A stretch of DNA of 60,797 nucleotides, taken from assembly GCA_036653535.1 (NCBI GenBank), contig JAVVTR010000013.1, positions 1 to 60,797 on the forward strand. The letters are read 5' to 3'. The first letter of the stretch is position 1, and the number at the start of each line of letters is the position of its first letter. The notes under the pieces are model-generated. The model saw nothing but the letters and a program-made list of their open reading frames with translations, ran no database searches and was not told where the DNA came from. Made by a program: the position numbers and the translations under genes. Origin of the DNA: JAVVTR01 sp036653535 (GTDB lineage Bacteria; Bacteroidota; Bacteroidia; Bacteroidales; P3). Shown here one piece after another: positions 8,280-17,735 of the stretch.

Positions 8280-9878
8280 ATGGAAAATTTTGATATTAGT
8301 TTAGTAGATTGGTCTCGATGGCAATTTGCATTGACGGCTTGTTACCATTGGATTTTTGTTCCTTTAACCTTAGGTTTAAGTGTGATCATTGCTCTTATGG
8401 AAAGTGCCTATGTGAAGACAGCTTTAGTTCAGTGGAAACATTATACTCAATTTTGGATGCGCCTTTTTGGAGTTAATTTTGCCATTGGCGTAGCTACCGG
8501 ATTGATTTTAGAATTTGAATTTGGAACGAATTGGTCGAATTACTCTTGGTTTGTAGGGGACATATTCGGAGCTCCTTTAGCAATAGAAGGAATTGTAGCA
8601 TTCTTTTTGGAGGCCACTTTTTTTGCTGTTATGTTTTTTGGATGGAATAAAGTGGGTAAAAAATTTCATTTATTTTCCACTTGGATGGTTGCTATAGGAT
8701 CTAATTTATCGGCATTGTGGATATTAATTGCCAATGCGTGGATGCAAAATCCGGTAGGCGTAGAATTTAATCCTATGACGGCGCGTAATGAAATGACCGA
8801 TTTTGCAGCAGTAGTTTTTTCCTCTACTGCAATTAATAAATTTACCCATACTGTATCTTCTTCTTTTGTTTTGGCCGCCATATTTGTAGTGGGGATTAGT
8901 GCTTGGTTCTTACTTAAAAACAGGCATAGCAAAATGGCTTGGAAAAGCATTAAAGTTGCGTCTGTAGTAGGTTTGCTTGGTGTGTTAGCAACCGCCTATA
9001 CTGGACATTCTTCTGCCTACGATGTTGCTAAAAATCAACCAATGAAATTGGCGGCTATGGAGGGACTTTACGATGGAAGTACTCATGCGCCTTTGGTTCT
9101 TGTAGGTATACTGAACCCTGCTAAAACGCTTGATAATCAAAAAAATCCCATATTTTGCAAAATTGCCTTACCTCAAGTTCTTTCCTGGTTGGCAACTGGA
9201 AAAACTTCCGGTTTCGTTCCTGGAATTAATGATTTGTTGCACGGAAATCCGACCTATGGTATTCCTTCGACCGAAGAGAAAATGGATCGAGGGAAAATAG
9301 CGATTCAGATTTTAAGAGAATACCAAATGATAAGAGAACATACTTTAATAGATGGCGATACTAAATTTTCCGAATTGGAGAAAAAATTTGATCGTTCTAC
9401 TATCGAGGGGCAAGCTTTTTACCAAAATTATTTTCGATATTTTGGTTATGGATATTTAAATTCGCCAAAAGAAAATGTTCCGCCTATATCTATTGTTTTT
9501 TATGGTTTTAGAATAATGGTATTATTGGGGCTTGCATTTATTGGGCTTTTTATACTGGTTCTTTTATTTTCTTTTAGTGATAAGGCAAAACAATTTCTAC
9601 AAGAAAGAAAGAAACTTTATAGAGTTAGTCTTTGGGTTTTGATTTTTTGTATTCCTCTTGCTTACATTGGAAGTATGCTTGGATGGGTTGTGGCGGAGGT
9701 AGGACGACAGCCTTGGATGATACAAGATCTTATGCCGTGTAAAGTTGGGGTAACCGATATAGCGGCCCCTAACGTAAAACTTACTTTTGCCATTTTTGCC
9801 ATTCTTTTTACGGTACTATTTTTAGTGGAATGTTCTATTATGTTTACACAAATAAAAAAAGGCCCTAGAGAGGAGTAA
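8280..9878 (+). CDS. cydA: Cytochrome bd ubiquinol/menaquinol oxidase subunit I
   Basis: The 532-residue haem-bearing subunit of the bd oxidase, which reduces O2 to water at very low oxygen using quinol. Recognisable residues include an N-terminal haem-ligand His in TACYHW (His23, equivalent to His19 of E. coli), EFEFGTNW, Glu103 and Glu111 in PLAIEGIVAFFLEATFF (equivalent to Glu99/Glu107), His190 in FTHTVSSSF (equivalent to His186), and the conserved AEVGRQPWMIQ near the C-terminus. Many membrane helices are visible. It forms an operon with the DUF4492 gene (3-base gap) and cydB (87-base gap). In an anaerobe this enzyme mainly supports nanaerobic respiration and oxygen removal. Confidence 0.96.
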   Translation: MENFDISLVDWSRWQFALTACYHWIFVPLTLGLSVIIALMESAYVKTALVQWKHYTQFWMRLFGVNFAIGVATGLILEFEFGTNWSNYSWFVGDIFGAPLAIEGIVAFFLEATFFAVMFFGWNKVGKKFHLFSTWMVAIGSNLSALWILIANAWMQNPVGVEFNPMTARNEMTDFAAVVFSSTAINKFTHTVSSSFVLAAIFVVGISAWFLLKNRHSKMAWKSIKVASVVGLLGVLATAYTGHSSAYDVAKNQPMKLAAMEGLYDGSTHAPLVLVGILNPAKTLDNQKNPIFCKIALPQVLSWLATGKTSGFVPGINDLLHGNPTYGIPSTEEKMDRGKIAIQILREYQMIREHTLIDGDTKFSELEKKFDRSTIEGQAFYQNYFRYFGYGYLNSPKENVPPISIVFYGFRIMVLLGLAFIGLFILVLLFSFSDKAKQFLQERKKLYRVSLWVLIFCIPLAYIGSMLGWVVAEVGRQPWMIQDLMPCKVGVTDIAAPNVKLTFAIFAILFTVLFLVECSIMFTQIKKGPREE

Positions 9879-9965
9879 AAGAAATTGCCAAAAATACCGT
9901 CCAATGGCGATAAACCATTTGGGAACAGGAAAGAAAACGCATAAAAATCATAAGGAGAAAAAGGT

Positions 9966-11171
9966 ATGTTTGAAACAGATTCATTGGATTTTTTGCAACA
10001 CTATTGGTGGTGCATTATAGCCATATTGGCTGCGTTATTAGTGTTTTTTACTTTTATACAAGGAGGACAAACTTTTTTATTCCAATTGGGACGAAAACCT
10101 CTGCATAAAAGCCTTATTGTAAATGTTTTGGGACATAAATGGGAACTTGGATTTACTACATTGGTTACATTTGGCGGGGCCTTTTTTGCTTCGTTTCCAG
10201 TGTTTTACGCCTGTAGCTTTTCAGGAGCGTATTGGGCTTGGATATTATTGTTGTTCTGTTTTGTTTTGCAAGCGGTTTCTTATGAATATAGAAGCAAACC
10301 AAACAATAAATTAGGGAGTAAAACTTTTGATATATTTCTCTTTATTAATGGAAGTTTAGGCGTTTTTTTGATAGGGGTTATTGTGGGATCTATGTTTACT
10401 GGAGCTCCTTTTGTAGTGAACCGGCTCCAATTGACGGATGTTTTAGATTTAACGAAAACAACAGGGGCGGTATCGGGCAATTTAACGGCCATTACTTCTT
10501 GGAGAGGTCCTGCTCACGGATTAGAAGCATTGTGGGATATACAAAATATTTTACTTGGTTTTACTTTGGTGTTTTTGAGCCGTTGTTTGGGTCTGCTATT
10601 TTTTATTAATCGTATAGAAGATAATGAGTTGCTTGTCCGTAGCCGTTCGCAATTGCGTTTAAATGCTTTTTTGTTTGTGTCGCTTTTTTTAATTTTTATT
10701 GGACTTTTATTTTGTCGGGATGGATTCGCTGTGGATAAGAGTACCGCAGAAATATTTATGGAACCCTATAAGTATTTGCACAATTTTTTACAAATGCCTT
10801 TAGTTTTTATATTGTTTTTATTAGGAGTATTGTCGGTTTTGTATGGTCTGTGGCTAGGCGCATTTTCCAAAGTGAAACGTTCGGGTTTTTGGTTCGCAGG
10901 GGGGGGCGCATTTTTGGTAGTATTTACCCTATTTCTTATATTAGGTTTTCATCAAACGGCTTATTATCCTTCTGTTTTTGATTTGCAAAGTTCTCTAACC
11001 ATACAAAACAGTTCCTCTAACCTTTATACCTTAAGGGTAATGAGTTATGTTTCCTTATTTATTCCTTTGGTGATAGCTTATGTTGCTTATGTGTGGTATC
11101 GTCTTTCCAAAACCCATATGAATAAGGAGGAATTGGAAAGAGATGATAAAGAAAATGTCGATTTATATTAA
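9966..11171 (+). CDS. cydB: Cytochrome bd oxidase subunit II
   Basis: A 401-residue integral membrane subunit partnering CydA. It opens with the usual CydB stretch: a short amphipathic N-terminus, WWCIIAILAALLVFFTFIQGGQ and then the first loop FQLGR. Several further helices follow up to IAYVAYVWYRL, with a charged cytosolic tail. It is slightly longer than the E. coli protein (379). A purine-rich AAGGAGAAAAAGG precedes the ATG. The stop lies 17 bases from the convergent hydE stop, with no obvious terminator between, so the transcripts may overlap. Confidence 0.93.
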   Translation: MFETDSLDFLQHYWWCIIAILAALLVFFTFIQGGQTFLFQLGRKPLHKSLIVNVLGHKWELGFTTLVTFGGAFFASFPVFYACSFSGAYWAWILLLFCFVLQAVSYEYRSKPNNKLGSKTFDIFLFINGSLGVFLIGVIVGSMFTGAPFVVNRLQLTDVLDLTKTTGAVSGNLTAITSWRGPAHGLEALWDIQNILLGFTLVFLSRCLGLLFFINRIEDNELLVRSRSQLRLNAFLFVSLFLIFIGLLFCRDGFAVDKSTAEIFMEPYKYLHNFLQMPLVFILFLLGVLSVLYGLWLGAFSKVKRSGFWFAGGGAFLVVFTLFLILGFHQTAYYPSVFDLQSSLTIQNSSSNLYTLRVMSYVSLFIPLVIAYVAYVWYRLSKTHMNKEELERDDKENVDLY

Positions 11172-11188
11172 GCAATTGGTAGTATAAA

Positions 11189-12253
11189 TCAACGCTTTTG
11201 TCTGTTGAAAAAGTGGTGGGAATCTCCATGTGCGTGATAGGCAATTTTGCAGCCAGCTCTTTGTACTAATGCTTCTATATTGATTTTACTATCCGCATTA
11301 CTTTCGTTTATGCAAATTTTATCTTGATATAAAAAATAATCTTCTCTATAAGAAAAAGGGGTAAGGTTTGGCATAATAACATTGGCTGCAATTCTAATAG
11401 CCTCTTCTCTACCTTCTTTCTTCAAGGATCCCATGGCGGTAGTGGAGGCTATGTTTATATCGGGCATAAGAATACGCAAAACGGCCAACATATTTAAAGA
11501 AAGTATATAGCGTTCTTCTATGGATAAAAGTTGATCTTTGTAGGCGTATAAAGGGGTTTGTGCGTGTTCTATGTAGGGGCCCATTCCTATCATATCTATG
11601 TCTCTTTTTTGAAAAAAAAGTAGATCCTGGGCTAAATTTTCGTAAGTTTGAAAAGGTAAGCCTATCATAACACCGGTGCCAACTTGATAATTAAGATCTT
11701 TAAGTAAATCTATACACTCTAAGCGTTTTTGGTAAGAATGATCGGCGGGATGTAATTTTGCATACAAAGTAGGGTCGGACGCTTCTATTCTTAGCAAATA
11801 ACGTTTGGCACCCGCTTGTTTCCAACGTAGTAGAGTAGATCGGTTTTGTTCTCCTAAAGAAAGAGTAATACCAAGTTCTCCTTTGCTGATTTTATCTATG
11901 TCGAGTAAAAGTTTTTCTATCTGTTGGGTGTAGGCCTTGTCGTTGCGTTCCCCTGCTTGTAAAACAATAGAACCAAATCCATTTTCATAAGCGAAACGCG
12001 CTGCTTCTAAGGTTTCTTCTGTACTAACGGTATAGCGATGTACCTGTGGGTTTCCACCACGAATACCACAATAATAACAACTTTTGGAACAGCAATTAGA
12101 ATATTCAATAAGTCCTCGTAAATAAACTTGATTTCCAACCGACTGCAGTTTTATTTCACGTGCATATTCCTGTAGTGCTTTGGCTTGGGGACCTCTTCGT
12201 TGTAGGGCCGCTACAATTTGCTCGGACGTTTGTAGGTTAAAGGTTTCTTTCAT
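11189..12253 (-). CDS. hydE: [FeFe]-hydrogenase maturation radical SAM enzyme HydE
   Basis: A 354-residue radical SAM enzyme that acts in H-cluster assembly with HydG and HydF. The cluster motif is CSKSCYYC (Cys55, Cys59, Cys62), preceded by GLIEYSN and followed by GIRGGN, which is HydE-like rather than BioB-like. GERND, TLSLGEQ and the later TGVMIGLPFQT are also family-typical. The start ATG at 12253 is preferred. An upstream in-frame ATG (12313) would add 20 residues of non-family sequence, and a TATTTTTG -7 box lies between the two. Convergent with cydB; hydF is beyond the cyd genes. Confidence 0.93.
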   Translation of the reverse strand: MKETFNLQTSEQIVAALQRRGPQAKALQEYAREIKLQSVGNQVYLRGLIEYSNCCSKSCYYCGIRGGNPQVHRYTVSTEETLEAARFAYENGFGSIVLQAGERNDKAYTQQIEKLLLDIDKISKGELGITLSLGEQNRSTLLRWKQAGAKRYLLRIEASDPTLYAKLHPADHSYQKRLECIDLLKDLNYQVGTGVMIGLPFQTYENLAQDLLFFQKRDIDMIGMGPYIEHAQTPLYAYKDQLLSIEERYILSLNMLAVLRILMPDINIASTTAMGSLKKEGREEAIRIAANVIMPNLTPFSYREDYFLYQDKICINESNADSKINIEALVQRAGCKIAYHAHGDSHHFFNRQKR

Positions 12254-12260
12254 AAGGCTA

Positions 12261-12268
12261 CAAAAATA
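12261..12268 (-). promoter_or_regulatory. -7 promoter element for hydE
   Basis: TATTTTTG on the minus strand matches TAnnTTTG. It ends 7 bases before the ATG at 12253, implying a leaderless or nearly leaderless mRNA. No clear TTG -33 element is seen. Confidence 0.5.
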
Positions 12269-12332
12269 CAATATCTTTACGAAATGAAATAAAGAAAGGC
12301 AGGAAGTTTTCATAGGTAATTCCCGCTTTAAA

Positions 12333-12364
12333 GTTTCTATGCTTTTAATAAATTACTATCTTTG
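12333..12364 (+). promoter_or_regulatory. Promoter of the YqeY-like gene
   Basis: TATCTTTG at 12357-12364 is a perfect -7 box. TTTC at 12333-12336 lies 20 bases upstream as a weak -33 element. Transcription would start about 10 bases before the ATG at 12379. Confidence 0.6.
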
Positions 12365-12378
12365 TAAAAAAAAATACC

Positions 12379-12831
12379 ATGGATCTTTTTGAGCAAATAA
12401 GTAATGATATTAAGGCGGCTATGCTGGCCAAAAACGTCGTAAAACTAGAAGCCCTTCGAGGCGTAAAAAAAGAATTTATAGAAGCCAAAACAGCCGATGG
12501 CGCTAATGGCGAACTTTCCCAATCGGTAGCCTTGGGAATTTTAACTAAATTAGTAAAGCAACGCAAAGATGTTGCCCAAATATATTTTTCTCAAAATCGT
12601 GCAGATTTGGCGGAAAGAGAATTGGCGGAAGCTGCTTTTTTAGAACCCTACTTACCTAAACAAATGTCGGAAGCGGAATTGGAAATGGTGTTGAAGAAAA
12701 TTATAGCGGAAACAGGAGCTACTTCCGCTAAAGATATGGGAAAAGTAATGGGTGTGGCAACCAAACAATTAGCGGGCAAAGCGGATGGTAAAATCATTAT
12801 GACTATAGTAAAACGGTGCTTGGCTTCTTAA
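12379..12831 (+). CDS. yqeY: GatB/YqeY domain protein
   Basis: A 150-residue soluble, largely helical protein of the YqeY family, related to the C-terminal tRNA-binding domain of GatB and often called a tRNA amidotransferase-related protein. The typical opening (short Met-x-Leu helix, KAAMLAKN, LEALRGVKKEF) and the closing pattern KDMGKVMGVA...GKADGKII are clear. It has its own promoter and is followed by a 124-base gap before the preferred ispG start. No operon partner suggests a more specific role. Confidence 0.88.
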   Translation: MDLFEQISNDIKAAMLAKNVVKLEALRGVKKEFIEAKTADGANGELSQSVALGILTKLVKQRKDVAQIYFSQNRADLAERELAEAAFLEPYLPKQMSEAELEMVLKKIIAETGATSAKDMGKVMGVATKQLAGKADGKIIMTIVKRCLAS

Positions 12832-12878
12832 TAATTCCATTCTAAATTCTGCTATCAAACTTGCAGGGAATTGCCACT

Positions 12879-12900
12879 AAACTATTAGAATAAATAGTTT
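12879..12900. repeat. Short inverted repeat before ispG
   Basis: AAACTATT (12879-12886) and AATAGTTT (12893-12900) are perfect half-sites with a 6-base spacer, upstream of ispG. It could be a weak hairpin or an operator. No T run follows directly. Confidence 0.25.
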
Positions 12901-12955
12901 ATTTATACTAATGTTTTCTAAGGGTAATGGTGCAAAAAGTAATTTTTTATATCTA

Positions 12956-14326
12956 ATGGAAAAAAAATATATCTCTCATCCCGTAAAAGTGGGAAATCTT
13001 TTTATTGGTGGCAATTATCCGGTGGTAATTCAATCTATGACCAATACCGATACCATGAATACAAAATCTACCTGTGAGCAGATTCTGCGTTTGGTGGAAA
13101 AAGGGTGTCAAATGGTGCGTATTACGGCTCCAACTCTTAGACATGCTCATAATTTGGAATGTATTAAAAATCGTTTGTATAGTTTGGGTTGTACGGTGCC
13201 TTTAATTGCCGATATCCATTTTTTACCGGAAGCGGCATTGGAGGCGGCTAAGATTGTAGATAAGGTTAGAATTAATCCAGGAAATTATTCGGATAAAAAT
13301 ATTGGAAAATTTGATTTTTCCGAATTGGAACAGAAGCAAGCTAAAGAGAGAATAGCATTGAAAATAGCTCCCTTGCTAGAGGAGTGTAAAAAAAATGGAA
13401 CTGCCATACGTATAGGGGTTAATCATGGCTCTCTTTCGGAACGTATCTTGGCTTTTTATGGAAATACCCCAGAGGGTATGGTTGCTTCTGCTTTGGAATT
13501 TGTAGAAATTTGCGAGCAGCAATCTTTCTATAATTTAATTATTTCCATGAAATCGAGTGATGTAGTAGTGATGAATAGGGCTGTGAGAATTTTGGTGGAA
13601 AAAATGCAGCAGAGAGAACACCTTTATCCTTTGCATTTAGGAGTTACAGAAGCTGGAAATGGAGCAGATGCCCGTATTATTTCCTCCATTGGAATAGGTT
13701 CTCTATTAAGAGACGGGATTGGAGATACTATTCGCGTTTCTCTTACAGAAAATCCGGAAAATGAAATACAAGCAGCCTTTAACATTCTTTCCTCTGCAGA
13801 GGCATTGTCGGAAGATTCGGTTATGGAACGAAAAAATACAGTTCGGGATTTTGCAACTTCCGATTGGGAAACCTTATCGGTTAAGGCTTCTATTGCTTAC
13901 GGAAGTTTAATGTTAGAAGGAATTAAGGATGGCTTTAGTATAGGAGGTGCACACTTTTCTCAAGAAGAAAAAACACGTTTGGTAAACGATATTTATCAAG
14001 CAGCCGGAGTAAAATCCTATAAAACCCGGTTTATAGCATGTCCTTCTTGTGGAAGAACCAAATATGATATTGAAAAAGTGTTGGGGCAGGTAAAAAATCG
14101 TTTTTCAGGCTATAAAAACTTGAAAATTGCAGTAATGGGTTGTATCGTAAATGGCCCTGGCGAAATGATGGATGCAGATTACGGCTATATAGGGTGTGGA
14201 AATGGCTTGGTAAATCTCTATCAGCAAGGACTTTTAGTAAAAAAGAATGTGCCGGAACAGGAAGCCTTAGAGGCTTTAGAAGTATTAATAAAGTCGGATA
14301 CCAATATAAATTTAAACAGTTTCTAA
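12956..14326 (+). CDS. ispG: (E)-4-hydroxy-3-methylbut-2-enyl-diphosphate synthase (IspG/GcpE), short-insert form
   Basis: The [4Fe-4S] enzyme of the MEP isoprenoid pathway, converting MEcPP to HMBPP. The TIM-barrel part has IQSMTNTDT near the N-terminus and the C-terminal part has the cluster ligands Cys362 and Cys365 (CPSCGRT), Cys396 and Glu403 (GCIVNGPGE). At 456 residues it is longer than the E. coli type (about 372) but much shorter than the usual Bacteroidetes form (about 600). Roughly 70 extra residues lie between the barrel and the cluster domain (about 13795-14020), including GSLMLEGIKDG, which resembles the end of the usual insertion domain. An in-frame ATG at 12911 would add 15 residues; 12956 is preferred because conserved sequence begins shortly after. 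Confidence 0.93.
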   Translation: MEKKYISHPVKVGNLFIGGNYPVVIQSMTNTDTMNTKSTCEQILRLVEKGCQMVRITAPTLRHAHNLECIKNRLYSLGCTVPLIADIHFLPEAALEAAKIVDKVRINPGNYSDKNIGKFDFSELEQKQAKERIALKIAPLLEECKKNGTAIRIGVNHGSLSERILAFYGNTPEGMVASALEFVEICEQQSFYNLIISMKSSDVVVMNRAVRILVEKMQQREHLYPLHLGVTEAGNGADARIISSIGIGSLLRDGIGDTIRVSLTENPENEIQAAFNILSSAEALSEDSVMERKNTVRDFATSDWETLSVKASIAYGSLMLEGIKDGFSIGGAHFSQEEKTRLVNDIYQAAGVKSYKTRFIACPSCGRTKYDIEKVLGQVKNRFSGYKNLKIAVMGCIVNGPGEMMDADYGYIGCGNGLVNLYQQGLLVKKNVPEQEALEALEVLIKSDTNINLNSF

Positions 14327-14338
14327 ATTTTTTTTTTG

Positions 14339-14346
14339 TAAATTTG
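14339..14346 (+). promoter_or_regulatory. -7 promoter element for valS
   Basis: TAAATTTG matches TAnnTTTG, 32 bases before the valS ATG and just after the ispG stop. No clear -33 element is seen. Confidence 0.5.
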
Positions 14347-14378
14347 CACCTTTAATGGTGTAAAATTCGCTGAAATAC

Positions 14379-17042
14379 ATGGAGAAAGACAAACTGACGG
14401 CAAAATATAGGCCTAAGGATATTGAAGACAAATGGTATGCGTATTGGTTGGAACGAAAATTTTTTCATTCGGAACCGGATGGGCGAGAACCTTATTGTGT
14501 AGTTATTCCTCCTCCTAATGTTACCGGGATTTTGCATATGGGACATATGCTCAATAATACGATTCAGGATGTTTTGGTACGTAGAGCACGGATGCAAGGT
14601 AAAAATGCCTGTTGGGTTCCAGGAATGGATCATGCGTCTATAGCAACGGAAGCTAAAGTGGTAGCACTTCTTAAAGAACGTGGTATTGAAAAGAAGTCCC
14701 TTACTCGCGAAGCTTTTTTAGAACATGCTTGGCAGTGGAAAGAGAAATACGGCGGTATCATCTTACAGCAGTTACAAAAATTAGGCGCTTCTTGCGATTG
14801 GGAACGTACCCGTTTTACCATGGATGAAGGTTGCTCGGAATCGGTAAGCGATGTGTTTGTGAACTTGTATAATAAGGGTCTTATTTATAGGGGAATACGA
14901 ATGGTAAATTGGGATCCTAAAGCACTTACTGCTCTTTCCGATGAAGAGGTTATTTATAAAGAAGTGCATGGAAAACTATATTATCTTCGTTATCCAATAG
15001 TAGGAGAAGAAGGCAAGTCTATTGTGGTTGCCACTACTCGTCCGGAAACGATATTAGGGGATACTGCTATTTGTGTTCATCCTGAAGATACTCGTTTTAT
15101 AGGGTGGAAAGGAGTGAAAGTAAGGGTTCCGCTAATTGATAGAGAAATTCCTATTATTCAAGATGAGTATGTAGATAGAGAATTTGGAACCGCTTGCTTG
15201 AAAATTACGCCTGCTCACGATATTAACGATTATCAATTGGGTTTAAAATACAAGTTAGATAGTATTGATATTTTTAATGATAATGGAACAATTAATGGAA
15301 AAGTTGGACCCTATGAAGGTTTAGATCGTTTCGAAGCGCGTAAGGAAATTGTTCATGATTTAAAAGCAGCTGGTCTCTTAGAAAAAGAGGAAGATTACAC
15401 CAATAAGGTGGGCTATTCCGAGAGAACAGATGTGGTAATAGAGCCTAAATTATCGGTTCAATGGTTTTTACGTATGCCGGATTTAGCAAAACCGGCTTTA
15501 GAGGTAGTAATGAACGACACGGTTGCGTTTTATCCTCCGAAATTTAAAAATACGTATAGGTATTGGATGGAAAATGTAAAAGATTGGTGTATTTCACGTC
15601 AACTTTGGTGGGGGCATAGAATACCTGCTTTTTATTTGCCCAATAGAGAAGTGGTGGTTGCTAAAACGATAGAAGAGGCTTTGATAGAAGCTAAGAAAAA
15701 ATTTCCGGAAGAAGCACGTAACTATAGTTTATCGGATTTAAAGCAAGAGGAGGATGTATTGGATACATGGTTTTCTTCTTGGTTGTGGCCTATAGCGGTT
15801 TTTGATGGTATACGTAAAGCCGATAATAAGGAAATAAATTATTATTATCCGATTTGTGATTTGGTAACAGCACCGGATATTATGTTCTTTTGGGTGGCGC
15901 GTATGATTATGGCCGGATTGACCTATAGAAAGCAGGTTCCATTTACTCATGTTTATTTTACAGGGACGGTTCGAGATAAATTGGGGCGAAAAATGTCGAA
16001 ATCTTTAGGAAATTCACCTGATCCTATAGAATTGATACAAAATTATGGAGCGGATGGAGTAAGAGTTGGTATGTTGCTTACTTCTCCTGCTGGGAACGAT
16101 TTGCCTTTTGAAGAATCGCTTTGCGAACAAGGACGTAATTTTTGCAACAAAATATGGAATGCATTACGTTTAATAGAAAGTTGGCAGGTTAGTTCTGCAG
16201 AACAACCCAACTATGCCCTTGTTGCTGGCAATTGGTTTGAGACAAAATTAAACCAAACCCTTTTAGAAATAGAAGATCATTACGAAAAATACCGACTTAG
16301 TGATGTGTTAATGGCATTGTATAAATTGGTTTGGGATGACTTTTGTTCTTGGTATTTGGAAATGATAAAACCGGCCTATGAGCAGCCTATAGATGCTGTT
16401 ACCCATGCACAAGCGGTTTCCTTTTTCGATAAATTGATAAAAGTGTTGCACCCTTTTATGCCTTTTATTACGGAAGAAATTTGGCATATTTTGGAGGAGA
16501 GAAAAGCGGATGCAAGCATTATGTTTGAGCCTACTCCTAAGGCAGGAAAGGTAGATGAAGATTTGTTATCTCGCTTTGAATTTGCTAAAGAGGTTATTAT
16601 ATCTATTCGTGCCATACGTAATGAAAAAAATATAGCGCATAAAATTCCTTTGGAGCTTAGTATTAAAAAAGGGAATGAGGAATTAATAGATCTGCTCTTT
16701 GATGAATTATGCTGTAAACTGTGTAATTTGGAGGCCATTTATTATACGAAAGATTCTGTAGAGGACGCTATTCCTTTTGTGGTAGGGTCTACTGAATTCT
16801 TTGTGCATTTGAATGAGGAGGTAGACGTAAAGGCAGAATTAGAAAAAGTACGTAAAGAGTTGGAGTACACCGAAGGATTTTTGAAGTCTGTAGAAAAAAA
16901 ACTTAGTAATGGGAAATTTGTAGAAAGTGCACCCTCTGCGGTAGTGGAAGGGGAACGAAAGAAACAGGCGGATGCACAACACAAGTTACAAGTGCTTAAA
17001 AAACAAATTGCCCAATGGGAAAAATTATGTTCCGAAGGATAG
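14379..17042 (+). CDS. valS: Valyl-tRNA synthetase
   Basis: An 887-residue class I aminoacyl-tRNA synthetase that charges tRNA-Val. The signature HMGH is at residues 53-56 (TGILHMGHMLNN) and KMSKS at 538-542 (GRKMSKSLGNS). The editing domain contains TTRPETILGDTA, and the WDPKALTALSDEEV region is typical of ValRS. The C-terminus ends with the family's coiled-coil arm (about 800-887, rich in Lys, Glu and Leu). Length is normal. The following gene overlaps its 3' end, so valS probably heads a transcript running toward the LptF/G permease and ligA. Confidence 0.97.
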   Translation: MEKDKLTAKYRPKDIEDKWYAYWLERKFFHSEPDGREPYCVVIPPPNVTGILHMGHMLNNTIQDVLVRRARMQGKNACWVPGMDHASIATEAKVVALLKERGIEKKSLTREAFLEHAWQWKEKYGGIILQQLQKLGASCDWERTRFTMDEGCSESVSDVFVNLYNKGLIYRGIRMVNWDPKALTALSDEEVIYKEVHGKLYYLRYPIVGEEGKSIVVATTRPETILGDTAICVHPEDTRFIGWKGVKVRVPLIDREIPIIQDEYVDREFGTACLKITPAHDINDYQLGLKYKLDSIDIFNDNGTINGKVGPYEGLDRFEARKEIVHDLKAAGLLEKEEDYTNKVGYSERTDVVIEPKLSVQWFLRMPDLAKPALEVVMNDTVAFYPPKFKNTYRYWMENVKDWCISRQLWWGHRIPAFYLPNREVVVAKTIEEALIEAKKKFPEEARNYSLSDLKQEEDVLDTWFSSWLWPIAVFDGIRKADNKEINYYYPICDLVTAPDIMFFWVARMIMAGLTYRKQVPFTHVYFTGTVRDKLGRKMSKSLGNSPDPIELIQNYGADGVRVGMLLTSPAGNDLPFEESLCEQGRNFCNKIWNALRLIESWQVSSAEQPNYALVAGNWFETKLNQTLLEIEDHYEKYRLSDVLMALYKLVWDDFCSWYLEMIKPAYEQPIDAVTHAQAVSFFDKLIKVLHPFMPFITEEIWHILEERKADASIMFEPTPKAGKVDEDLLSRFEFAKEVIISIRAIRNEKNIAHKIPLELSIKKGNEELIDLLFDELCCKLCNLEAIYYTKDSVEDAIPFVVGSTEFFVHLNEEVDVKAELEKVRKELEYTEGFLKSVEKKLSNGKFVESAPSAVVEGERKKQADAQHKLQVLKKQIAQWEKLCSEG

Positions 17043-17605
17043 GGCACGATTGGATATTAAAACGTGTCTTAATTTTTATCTTTTTCCCCTTGTTTGGAAT
17101 AGCGTTTTCCTTAGATACAACGCAGGCACAAACGATAAAACCAGTTATTAGAGGGGGATCTGGAGTGGAAACACAATCCCTAACCAATGGGAAGGTCTTG
17201 GCTTTTAGCAAGGGGCCGACACGAAGAAATGTGTATATGCAGGGATCTTATTTACACATACAATTGTATAGCAAAAAAAAGGTGAAGGGTTATGTGAATA
17301 TAATTAACGATACAGCCGTAATGATAGGGGGGCGGTATTATGCGTATGATTCTATAATGGCATATTTTGTACCTATGAGGTTGTGTTTGATTTTTGGTTC
17401 GGCATTGTGTATAGCAGGAGGTGGATATATGTTGTTAGATGGGATAAATGGAGCGATTAATGGGAAACATCCTGTTTTTCATACGGAGGCTTTAGCGGTT
17501 GGAATTCCCCTTTTTGTAGCCGGTGCGGCTATGGTTCCTTTTAAGGAAGTGAAGCGAAAGACTTCTAAATGGAAATTAAAGATGTTGGATTTATATGGGT
17601 ATTAG
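17015..17605 (+). CDS. Small exported/membrane protein of unknown function
   Basis: A 196-residue protein I do not recognise. It has an N-terminal signal sequence (hydrophobic about 19-31, possible cleavage after TQAQ). Two later hydrophobic segments are LCLIFGSALCIAGGGYML (about 116-133) and a second at about 150-168. The region between them resembles beta-rich sequence, with TAVMIGGRYYAYDSIMAY. The frame overlaps the 3' end of valS by 28 bases. A second ATG at 17027 would give a shorter N-terminus and is equally plausible. Composition and reading-frame integrity support a real gene. Confidence 0.7.
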   Translation: MGKIMFRRIGHDWILKRVLIFIFFPLFGIAFSLDTTQAQTIKPVIRGGSGVETQSLTNGKVLAFSKGPTRRNVYMQGSYLHIQLYSKKKVKGYVNIINDTAVMIGGRYYAYDSIMAYFVPMRLCLIFGSALCIAGGGYMLLDGINGAINGKHPVFHTEALAVGIPLFVAGAAMVPFKEVKRKTSKWKLKMLDLYGY

Positions 17606-17735
17606 GAAAATATTTCTACCTGTATCTTGGAATCAAAACCACGAGAAAGCTGAGGGTAAAGAAAGAAAAAGTAAGTATAGGTTTTCCATAATGGATACTA
17701 AATAATAGTACAAATTTTAGATAATAATTCTTCTG

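Noticed and set aside
12254..12313. Upstream ATG at 12313 as the hydE start
   Set aside because: The extra 20 residues are not family-like and include the hydE -7 box.
14327..14378. T-box-like or attenuator leader before valS
   Set aside because: The leader is under 40 bases. It has only a 4-bp CACC/GGTG hairpin and no T-box sequence, and T-boxes are not expected in this phylum.
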